NCBI GenBank assembly: GCA_002394465.1
Contig: DGTU01000097.1
Coordinates: 1-6,228, forward strand
DNA length: 6,228 bases
DNA from: Treponema sp. UBA4328
GTDB taxonomy: Bacteria > Spirochaetota > Spirochaetia > Treponematales > Treponemataceae
Direction: 5' to 3'
This document shows, piece after piece, positions 1 to 5,065 of the stretch. Each line of letters starts with the position of its first letter. Position 1 is the first letter of the stretch. The notes beneath the pieces were generated by a model. That model saw nothing but the letters and a program-made list of their open reading frames with translations. It searched no databases and was not told the DNA's origin. The position numbers were made by a program, and so were the translations under genes.

Positions 1-39
1 TTTATAAGGCAATTTCATATATTCTTCTAAAGTTCTCAT
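1..39 (-). CDS. hicB: HicB-family antitoxin, N-terminal fragment (cut by window edge)
   Basis: Only the first 13 codons are visible, reading MRTLEEYMKLPYK, and the rest lies beyond the left edge. This opening resembles the start of HicB antitoxins of the kind paired with HicA, in which a degenerate RNase-H-like domain binds and blocks the toxin and a C-terminal DNA-binding domain often represses the operon. Neither domain core can be seen here. The ATG follows the hicA stop after a single base (TGA-T-ATG). A GGAGG Shine-Dalgarno sequence sits at 46-50 inside the hicA end, six bases before the start, so hicB should be translated well and coupled to hicA. The assignment rests on the short N-terminus plus the position directly after hicA. 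Confidence 0.75.
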   Translation of the reverse strand, partial: MRTLEEYMKLPYK

Positions 40-40
40 A

Positions 41-298
41 TCAGTCCTCCGCTTTTCCGGCAGTTTCTTCCGCCTCAACTATTTCCTTTACCATCCTTAC
101 ATAAACAACTTTTATGGGTTCATGATTCGGTATGGTAACAGGATTACATCCCGGCTTACGGAAAGTGTAGTGACTGCTCCCGCGAGCCGGCTGCGATACC
201 GTATATCCATAACTTTGCAATATTTTACTCAATTCAGCAAAGCGCATATCCTTATCAAGCGACTTAATTCTGTTGAGCAGTTTATCCCACTTCGACAT
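41..298 (-). CDS. hicA: HicA-family mRNA interferase toxin
   Basis: This 85-residue protein is a HicA-type toxin, a small double-stranded-RNA-binding-fold ribonuclease that cleaves mRNA and is neutralised by HicB. The N-terminal helical part (residues 1-30, with MRFAELSKIL) is followed by GYTVSQPARGSSHYTFRK. His43 in the GSSH motif fits the catalytic histidine of the family. The segment NPVTIPNHEPIKVVYVRMVKEIVE is the usual C-terminal strand and helix. The frame is open further upstream to 382, but that extension would run through the promoter (305-333) and into the argG terminator (368-395). I therefore take the ATG at 298, which gives the normal family length. No Shine-Dalgarno sequence precedes this ATG, and the TATAAT box ends six bases before it, so translation may be leaderless. 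hicB follows after one base. Confidence 0.88.
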   Translation of the reverse strand: MSKWDKLLNRIKSLDKDMRFAELSKILQSYGYTVSQPARGSSHYTFRKPGCNPVTIPNHEPIKVVYVRMVKEIVEAEETAGKAED

Positions 299-304
299 GA
301 TAAA

Positions 305-333
305 ATTATACATGGTGTCATATCTGGTGTCAA
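305..333 (-). promoter_or_regulatory. Perfect-consensus sigma-70-type promoter of hicAB
   Basis: On the minus strand TTGACA (328-333) is separated by exactly 17 bases from TATAAT (305-310), matching the vegetative promoter consensus at all twelve positions. Six bases (TTTATC) separate the TATAAT box from the hicA ATG at 298, so the expected transcription start falls on or next to the A of the ATG. It lies just downstream of the argG terminator, so hicAB appears to be an independent transcription unit. Strand, spacing and position agree; the start site itself is inferred. Confidence 0.85.
308..331 (-). repeat. 12-bp tandem direct repeat inside the hicAB promoter (candidate operator)
   Basis: Two adjacent 12-base units, GACACCAGATAT (320-331) and GACACCATGTAT (308-319), match at 10 of 12 positions. 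They cover most of the -35 box, the whole spacer and most of the -10 box. HicB proteins commonly repress their own promoters through a C-terminal DNA-binding domain, so this is a plausible operator. The repeat is seen directly; its role is inferred, and part of the similarity could be chance because two of the matches fall in promoter elements. Confidence 0.5.
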
Positions 334-367
334 ATTTATATATCAGGAAAGATAAAACAGAAAACAT

Positions 368-395
368 AAAAAAAGTCCGCATTTAACTGCGGACT
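368..395 (-). terminator. Intrinsic terminator closing the argG transcript
   Basis: On the minus strand AGTCCGCA and TGCGGACT (388-395 and 374-381) form a perfect 8-bp, GC-rich stem around a 6-base loop. The stem runs straight into seven T residues (368-374). The plus strand has no T-run after the same stem, so this acts in the minus direction only. It lies about 190 bases past the argG stop, beyond the repeat block, and just before the hicAB promoter. Confidence 0.88.
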
Positions 396-412
396 ACTAA
401 ACAAACACTCCA

Positions 413-471
413 GACAGAAGCGGTAGCTTCTGTCGAGTTTTGAGCTGACGTTTACGGCAGCTCAAATACTC
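413..471. repeat. Palindromic repeat unit A (two hairpins)
   Basis: The first palindrome is GACAGAAGC (413-421) and GCTTCTGTC (426-434), a perfect 9-bp stem with a 4-base loop. The second starts at the next base: the arm at 435-447 pairs with 458-471 to give GAGT plus TTTGAGCTG against CAGCTCAAA plus ACTC, 13 bp with one bulged T at 467 and a 10-base loop. Unit C has the same plan with different sequence. The unit lies in the argG 3' region before the terminator. Confidence 0.85.
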
Positions 472-473
472 CG

Positions 474-528
474 GACAGCAACGAATGCTTCTGTCGAACT
501 TTGTTCGGGCTTATACATTTAACGTGTT
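474..528. repeat. Palindromic repeat unit B (degenerate copy)
   Basis: Bases 474-497 align with the first palindrome of unit C with two differences in 24 (GACAGCAACGAATG in place of GACAGAAGCGAATG). These changes break the inner stem pairs, although GACAG and CTGTC still match. The second half starts like unit C (GAACTTTGTTC at 496-506), but the pairing arm is missing. From about 507 to 528 the sequence is unrelated. This looks like a decayed or partial member of the family. Confidence 0.65.
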
Positions 529-585
529 GACAGAAGCGAATGCTTCTGTCGAATTTTGTTCTGGCGGAAGCCAGAACAAATATTC
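529..585. repeat. Palindromic repeat unit C (two hairpins)
   Basis: The first palindrome, GACAGAAGC (529-537) and GCTTCTGTC (542-550), has the same 9-bp stem as unit A with loop GAAT instead of GGTA. The second starts at 551: GAAT plus TTTGTTCTGG pairs with CCAGAACAAA plus ATTC, with a bulged T at 581 and a 6-base loop. It ends at 585, one base from the argG stop codon, so it forms the very start of the argG 3' untranslated region. Confidence 0.85.
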
Positions 586-586
586 C

Positions 587-1849
587 TTACTCCGTCGGTC
601 TCTTCTTCAAATTTTTGCTTTCGGTGATTGCCCTGCCCTCTCCGACCTTCTGCTCCATCATAGCGCGGACTTTGAGCGGGAGACCGAACAGGGTAATGAA
701 GCCCTGAGCGTCCTTGTGGTTGTAAAGCTCGCCTGTTGTGAACGAAGCGATATCCTCGTTGTAGAGGCTGTATTTTGAGCCGCTTCCTGCAGCACGGATC
801 TGTCCCTTAACGAGCTTAACTTTTGTCCAGCCGGTTACAGTCTGCTGGGTTGAATCAACGAATGCCATGAGGGCATCATAAAGCGGTGTGAAGACCTTTC
901 CGTCGTAGATGAGTTCTGCAAGGCGGAGTGAAACCTGCTGCTTGTAGTGATATGTGTCACGGTCAAGGCAGATGTGATCCATCATGCGGTGAGCAAAGTA
1001 AAGGATTGCTCCGCCCGGTGTTTCGTAAACACCGCGTGATTTCATACCTACACAGCGGTTTTCGCAGATGTCAACGAGGCCGACGCCGTTCTTTCCGCCG
1101 ATTTTGTTCAGTTCAAGCATAAGCTCAAGGCCGTTCATTTTTTTGCCGTTCAATGAAACAGGAATACCTTTTTCCCATTCGATTGTGACATACTCGCCGT
1201 CACCAGCTTCCTCTGGAACAGTGGTGTTTTTGAGCATGTGCTTGTAGTTAGGCTCGTTCTCAGTCTTCTCAAGTTCAAGACCTTCGTGAGAGATGTGCCA
1301 GATGTTCTCATCGCGTGAATAAGACTGGTCCTTTTTCATCGGAACTTCTAGTCCTCGGTCTTCAAGGAATTTGATTTCTGCCTCACGGCTGTCCATGTTC
1401 CATTTGTCGTCACGCCATGCAGCGATTACGCGGAGATCCGGTGCAAATGCCTTGATTGCAAGCTCGAAGCGTACCTGATCGTTTCCTTTACCTGTTGCGC
1501 CGTGACAGATTGCAACGGCACCTTCCTGACGTGCATACTCAACGAGGATTTTTCCGATAAGAGGGCGGGCAGTTGAAGTGCCCAAAAGATATTCGTCCTC
1601 GTAGACGGCATTTGCCTTGAGAGCCGGCCAGATGTATTCTTCGATATATTCCTGACGGGCATCAACTACATAGCATGCAGAAGCACCGGTCTTGAGCGCA
1701 CGGCCCTTGATTGCATCCCAGTCATCGCCCTGACCGACATCGATACATACGGCGATTACATCATAATCATAATTTTCCTTGAGCCACGGAATGATAACTG
1801 TTGTATCAAGTCCGCCTGAATAAGCAAGTACTACTTTCTCTTTTGCCAT
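587..1849 (-). CDS. argG: Argininosuccinate synthase
   Basis: The 420-residue cytosolic enzyme joins citrulline and aspartate with ATP to form argininosuccinate, AMP and pyrophosphate, the next-to-last step of arginine synthesis. The N-type ATP-pyrophosphatase PP-loop AYSGGLDTT is at residues 9-17. The conserved blocks YLLGTSTARPLIGK (about 87-100), HGATGKGNDQVRFE (116-129) and YSRDENIWHISHEG (177-190) of the family follow. The C-terminal part carries the expected GVYETPGG and SLYNEDIASF segments. Length fits the common roughly 400-residue bacterial type. The frame stays open to 1936, but MAKEKVVLAYSGG at 1849 is the normal start, and GAGGTG at 1854-1859 is a good Shine-Dalgarno sequence; the longer version would add 29 unconserved residues. 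No argH is visible. ARG-box-like sites upstream suggest arginine-dependent repression. Confidence 0.97.
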   Translation of the reverse strand: MAKEKVVLAYSGGLDTTVIIPWLKENYDYDVIAVCIDVGQGDDWDAIKGRALKTGASACYVVDARQEYIEEYIWPALKANAVYEDEYLLGTSTARPLIGKILVEYARQEGAVAICHGATGKGNDQVRFELAIKAFAPDLRVIAAWRDDKWNMDSREAEIKFLEDRGLEVPMKKDQSYSRDENIWHISHEGLELEKTENEPNYKHMLKNTTVPEEAGDGEYVTIEWEKGIPVSLNGKKMNGLELMLELNKIGGKNGVGLVDICENRCVGMKSRGVYETPGGAILYFAHRMMDHICLDRDTYHYKQQVSLRLAELIYDGKVFTPLYDALMAFVDSTQQTVTGWTKVKLVKGQIRAAGSGSKYSLYNEDIASFTTGELYNHKDAQGFITLFGLPLKVRAMMEQKVGEGRAITESKNLKKRPTE

Positions 1850-1862
1850 AAAACACCTCATC

Positions 1863-1904
1863 TGGCGGCTGCTTTGCGTCTGTAGACGACATGCCCGGCC
1901 ACCA
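1863..1904 (-). other. Possible stem in the argG 5' leader
   Basis: On the minus strand TGGTGGC (1898-1904) can pair with GCCGCCA (1863-1869), seven pairs including one G-U wobble. Between them sits a small hairpin, CGTC-TACA-GACG (1877-1888). The outer stem ends three bases before the argG Shine-Dalgarno sequence at 1854-1859. It could affect ribosome access, but the large interior loop makes it marginal and no known riboswitch pattern is recognised. Confidence 0.3.
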
Positions 1905-1921
1905 TATAATTGCATGATAAT

Positions 1922-1935
1922 TGTATATTTATGCA
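1922..1935. promoter_or_regulatory. ARG-box-like operator 1 (argG proximal)
   Basis: The minus-strand sequence TGCATAAATATACA matches the ArgR/AhrC core TGAATWWWWATTCA at 12 of 14 positions, and the two deviations fall at symmetric positions. It lies in the gap upstream of argG, an arginine synthesis gene, which is where such a site is expected. If the suggested promoter is right, the box covers the transcription start. Confidence 0.6.
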
Positions 1936-1938
1936 ATA

Positions 1939-1967
1939 ATATTAACGTCTGGTGAAAAAATATGCAA
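1939..1967 (-). promoter_or_regulatory. Possible argG promoter
   Basis: TTGCAT (1962-1967) and TAATAT (1939-1944) are 17 bases apart on the minus strand and match the -35 and -10 consensus only partly (3/6 and 4/6). The start would be near 1932, giving a leader of about 80 bases. ARG box 2 overlaps the -35 element and box 1 the start site, an arrangement that suits repression. The region is AT-rich, so other promoter positions are possible, and no terminator separates argG from the antiporter gene upstream. Confidence 0.35.
1953..1966. promoter_or_regulatory. ARG-box-like operator 2 (argG distal)
   Basis: The minus-strand sequence TGCATATTTTTTCA matches TGAATWWWWATTCA at 12 of 14 positions. 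Its centre is 31 bp from that of box 1, close to three helical turns, so both sites face the same side of the DNA. It starts seven bases past the antiporter stop codon. Confidence 0.55.
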
Positions 1968-1972
1968 TACGT

Positions 1973-4105
1973 TTAGTTTTTTGCTTCCTTAAGGATATCT
2001 ATTACTTCTTTCGGAGACTGTGCAGTGAGTATCTTTCTGCGAACATCTTCGTGCATCAGGGCACCCGTAACTGCAGCCATTATCCTCATGTGAGGTGATG
2101 TTCCTTCGTTCGGAGAAACTATAAGTACGATAATTTCTGCCTTTTTGCCGTCAACTGAATTAAAGTCAATTCCGTCCTGTTTAATGCCGATTGCAACGCA
2201 GATTTTCCTGACGGCATCAGTCTTTCCGTGCGGAAGGGCAATTCCGTTTCCGACGCCTGTAGACATTGCCTTTTCCCTCTCAAGTACGGCACTTATGACA
2301 TTTTCCCTGTCTTCTATGTTTCCGTTTTCTGCAAGAAGGTCAACAAGTTCTGCAACTGCCTCTTCCCTGGTCTGAGCAGTCATCGAGATTTTTATGCACG
2401 AAGCATCCAGATGACGGAAGAGAACTGAGCCTACCCTGTTTTCTGCACTTGTAAAGCCGTACTGAAGGCTTGAAGTATCACTGAGTGCATCTATTGATTC
2501 CATTGATTTCTTGAGGCGGAGAATGATTTCATAAACTTCGCCCTTAACGAATCCCATGTCCTTTTCTGAAGCTTCTATAACTATCCTTGTTTCTTCAACC
2601 TTTCCTGAAAGCGATATATCACCCTTTCGAGCCTGAAAGATTCCGTCAGTGATGCTCATAATCTGAACGTAGAATCCTTCTGCCCTGAGGTCCCTGATTA
2701 CAAGGTCCATTACAAGAGTAGCAACCTGCGGGTCACCGAAATCCCACTCAAAAATGCATGCTTCACACGAATCAACCTTCTTCCTGGTTCCCCTTCCCTT
2801 TAAAGAAAGCGAGATGTTCAGTATCGGAGGAGCAAAAAGCGTCGTGAGCAGAGTCATCATGATTACAATGCCAAAAAGCCTCTGTTCAACGATTCCGGCT
2901 CCGAGACCGATTCCTGCGATAATAAGTGCAACTTCACCCCGCGGGATCATTCCTGCACCAATTCTGAATCCGCCCTTTAAGTTAAAGCCGAGGGCAAGAG
3001 CAGGTCCGCCGCAGCCGATGAGTTTTGAAAGAATACAGATTACGGTAAAGGCAAGACCGCAGATAAGTACGCTGCTGTCTGCAAACTGAGTCACGTCAAC
3101 GCTCATGCCCGTTACGGCAAAGAATACCGGAACAAAAAACTTATAGAGCGAATAGAGCCTGTCCTGAATGATCGGAGCAATATCTGTTTTTGACAGTGCA
3201 AGTCCCGTCGTATAGGCACCGATAATCATTGCAAGTCCCTGTTTTTCAAAGATACCCGCAAGCACAAGGGCAACTCCAAGCGCAGCGATCGAAAAATCAA
3301 CGGTACCGCCGAAGAGACGTACGAATTTGGCAAGTCTTTTTGCAAACAAAATAAAAACGGCAGTAGCAGCAAACCATACGGCAAAGGCCTTGAGTGCAAT
3401 TACACCGATCTGACCTCCGCTCGGCATGGCACCGCCTGAAGAAGCAGAAACGATTCCAAGTACAACGGCAAGAAGGACGATTCCAAGAACGTCATCAAAG
3501 ACGGCAGCTGCAAGAATCGTAACACCCTCAGGAGAATCCATTTTTTTTCTGTCGCTTAATATGCGCGCAGTAATTCCGACTGAAGTTGCAGTAGACATGA
3601 TTCCGAGGAAAAGGCAGCGGATATCCATAAAAGACGGTGTATCCCCGTCAATGAAGTTCAGGATAAAAATACCGGCTGAATCGCCAAGTACGAACGAAAC
3701 GATTACTCCGCCGAGACCTATGATTCCGCCGGAAACAGAATACTTTATGAAAAGAGAAAGGTTTGTCTCAAGTCCCGAAGAAAAAAGGAGTATTATCGAG
3801 GCAATCTGTGCAAAGGCATATAAGGCCGGATGAACGGCAAGTGTCTGCGAAAAAAGAGGAAAGATACCGTTCTCAAAGCCCGGAAGGGAAACTGCTCCGA
3901 GTGCAAAAGGCCCGATTATAATGCCCGCAACGAGCTCTCCGAGAACAGAAGAAATTTTAAGTTTAGCGGCGAGTTTTCCAAAAATGCGTACAGTAAAAAT
4001 AATTACTGCCAGCTGAAAAACAAGAGCCGTGACCGTACCGCCTATTCCCTGTGCTTCAAATTCTGCAGCAAGGGAAGCAACTGAACTGTCTGATAATGTA
4101 TCCAT
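1973..4105 (-). CDS. CPA2-type cation:proton antiporter fused to a PTS EIIA (PtsN/fructose-type) domain
   Basis: The 710-residue inner-membrane protein has two recognisable parts. Residues 20-430 form a Na+/H+-exchanger domain with about 12 hydrophobic segments. It contains the CPA2 ion-binding pair in AAAVFDDVLGI (Asp204-Asp205), the STATSVGITARIL block (171-183) and GMIPRGEVALI (386-394). Residues 565-710 form a type-2 PTS EIIA domain, with STGVGNGIALPHGKT matching the EIIA phosphorylation-site pattern at His626 and a second conserved His at 672. A segment of roughly 120 residues between them (about 440-560) is cytoplasmic and unassigned. The likely role is Na+ or K+/H+ exchange tuned by PTS phosphorylation; the ion cannot be read from sequence. 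The frame is open to a TTG at 4156, but the ATG at 4105 gives a better N-terminus. Neither start has a Shine-Dalgarno sequence, and a probable promoter ends seven bases before the ATG. Confidence 0.92.
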   Translation of the reverse strand: MDTLSDSSVASLAAEFEAQGIGGTVTALVFQLAVIIFTVRIFGKLAAKLKISSVLGELVAGIIIGPFALGAVSLPGFENGIFPLFSQTLAVHPALYAFAQIASIILLFSSGLETNLSLFIKYSVSGGIIGLGGVIVSFVLGDSAGIFILNFIDGDTPSFMDIRCLFLGIMSTATSVGITARILSDRKKMDSPEGVTILAAAVFDDVLGIVLLAVVLGIVSASSGGAMPSGGQIGVIALKAFAVWFAATAVFILFAKRLAKFVRLFGGTVDFSIAALGVALVLAGIFEKQGLAMIIGAYTTGLALSKTDIAPIIQDRLYSLYKFFVPVFFAVTGMSVDVTQFADSSVLICGLAFTVICILSKLIGCGGPALALGFNLKGGFRIGAGMIPRGEVALIIAGIGLGAGIVEQRLFGIVIMMTLLTTLFAPPILNISLSLKGRGTRKKVDSCEACIFEWDFGDPQVATLVMDLVIRDLRAEGFYVQIMSITDGIFQARKGDISLSGKVEETRIVIEASEKDMGFVKGEVYEIILRLKKSMESIDALSDTSSLQYGFTSAENRVGSVLFRHLDASCIKISMTAQTREEAVAELVDLLAENGNIEDRENVISAVLEREKAMSTGVGNGIALPHGKTDAVRKICVAIGIKQDGIDFNSVDGKKAEIIVLIVSPNEGTSPHMRIMAAVTGALMHEDVRRKILTAQSPKEVIDILKEAKN

Positions 4106-4112
4106 ACAAAAC

Positions 4113-4141
4113 AATATAACATAAAATAATAAAATTGAGAA
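4113..4141 (-). promoter_or_regulatory. Probable promoter of the antiporter gene
   Basis: On the minus strand TTCTCA (4136-4141, 4/6 match to the -35 consensus) and TATATT (4113-4118, 5/6 match to the -10) are 17 bases apart. Seven bases then lead to the ATG at 4105, so transcription would begin at or next to the start codon. The stretch is very AT-rich, so a chance match is possible. Confidence 0.45.
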
Positions 4142-4172
4142 GATTTTAGAATACAAATGAAAAATTAAGAAT

Positions 4173-4197
4173 ACTCCGCAGATTACGCAGGAGTTTT
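4173..4197. terminator. Weak hairpin over the peptidase stop codon, possible terminator
   Basis: ACTCCGC (4173-4179) pairs with GC and GGAGT (4187-4194) across a bulged A, giving seven pairs and a 7-base loop that contains the peptidase TAA. On the plus strand four T residues follow. On the minus strand, the direction of the genes, the following bases are ATTCTTAATTTTT, which is T-rich but interrupted. It may partly end the dnaJ-peptidase transcript before the antiporter promoter. Confidence 0.35.
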
Positions 4198-5064
4198 AAG
4201 GGCTTTAACAGCATCAAGAATCTTTGCCAGAAGGTCAAAGCTTTCCGGAGTAAGGCTCAGGGCATTGTCGTATTCAGTATGGAAAAGCCTCCAGGTATCC
4301 GGAAAAAGCTCCTGATACTTAAAGCGGTAAAGGCCTTCATCATCAAGCTTCATGTTCATTACGGCTTTTGCAAGGTTCTTTTCGCGCATGAGGTTTTTGT
4401 AATAATAAGTGGCTTCATCGCGCGGAAGGAATGTTACGGCAACTGCAGGAATTCCAAGTGCGAGGAAGCCGGCATTGTCGCTGTACGGAACAGGAAGCGT
4501 CATCCATGATTCAGGTGAAACGGATTTTAATATTTCCTGAGTGCGGGAAAAAAGCGAGGCAAATTTCTTTCTGAATGAAAGGCCTGCATTATTAAGAAGT
4601 CCCGTCTGTGCAAGGACAGGAACAGTTCCGCGTCCGCATGCATCAAAGACAAAAACATCATCAGCTGCAATGGAACATTTTCTGAACAGTTCAGCCAGTG
4701 AAAAAGCTCCCTGCCCTTTGACTCCGCTTTCGCCGAGTTCCTCTCCGTCAGTAAAGAAAATCCTGATGTTATGGGAATTTTTTTCCTTCATGAGCCTTAT
4801 GGCAAAATCAGCAGCGGCAAAGTTTGCAGCACTGTTGTCGTTTGCCCCGGGACTTCCTTCAACCCTGTCGTAATGACAGATTATTGTCTTGATTTTAAAA
4901 AAAGGATCGTATGAAGAAACAGGAAAATTTACATAAAGGTGTTTTCTGCCCGCTACGTTTATGACAGAAGAACTTACTCCTCCCTGAGACAGATAATCCT
5001 GAAGGAAAGCGAGTCTGTCACAAGCGGAAGCAATATATTCTTCAAAACGTGCAGGCAGCATCAT
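4183..5064 (-). CDS. M28-family zinc metallopeptidase (aminopeptidase-like)
   Basis: The 293-residue protein has the two-zinc ligand set of peptidase family M28 in the right order. His64 is in CHYDRVEG, the bridging Asp76 in GANDNSAA, the catalytic Glu108 and ligand Glu109 in DGEELGE, Asp141 in VFDACG, and His262 in RLFHTEYDNA. All core residues are present, so it should be active, probably as an aminopeptidase; the substrate is unknown. No signal peptide or membrane segment is visible, so it is probably cytosolic. The frame is open to a TTG at 5118, overlapping dnaJ by 53 bases. I prefer the ATG at 5064, one base after the dnaJ stop; a second ATG follows directly at 5061. The local Shine-Dalgarno match is weak (GGA), so translation is probably coupled to dnaJ. 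Confidence 0.87.
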   Translation of the reverse strand: MMLPARFEEYIASACDRLAFLQDYLSQGGVSSSVINVAGRKHLYVNFPVSSYDPFFKIKTIICHYDRVEGSPGANDNSAANFAAADFAIRLMKEKNSHNIRIFFTDGEELGESGVKGQGAFSLAELFRKCSIAADDVFVFDACGRGTVPVLAQTGLLNNAGLSFRKKFASLFSRTQEILKSVSPESWMTLPVPYSDNAGFLALGIPAVAVTFLPRDEATYYYKNLMREKNLAKAVMNMKLDDEGLYRFKYQELFPDTWRLFHTEYDNALSLTPESFDLLAKILDAVKALKTPA

Positions 5065-5065
5065 G

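Noticed and set aside
299..382. N-terminal extension of HicA with a hydrophobic segment
   Set aside because: The extra 28 codons run through the promoter and the argG terminator, and the resulting protein would exceed the usual HicA length.
413..585. CRISPR-like array of repeats
   Set aside because: Only three units with uneven spacing (61 and 55 bases). The units differ internally, the intervening sequence is itself palindromic rather than spacer-like, and no cas genes are present.
485..778. Plus-strand open frame of 97 codons
   Set aside because: It spans the repeat block and the antisense of argG, shows no recognisable domain and has no ribosome binding site.
1850..1936. 29-codon N-terminal extension of ArgG
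   Set aside because: It covers the operator and leader region and lacks family similarity, while the ATG at 1849 has a good Shine-Dalgarno sequence.
3426..3833. Plus-strand open frame of 135 codons antisense to the antiporter
   Set aside because: The product is Pro/Ser/Thr/Arg-rich low-complexity sequence, as expected from the complement of a membrane-protein gene.
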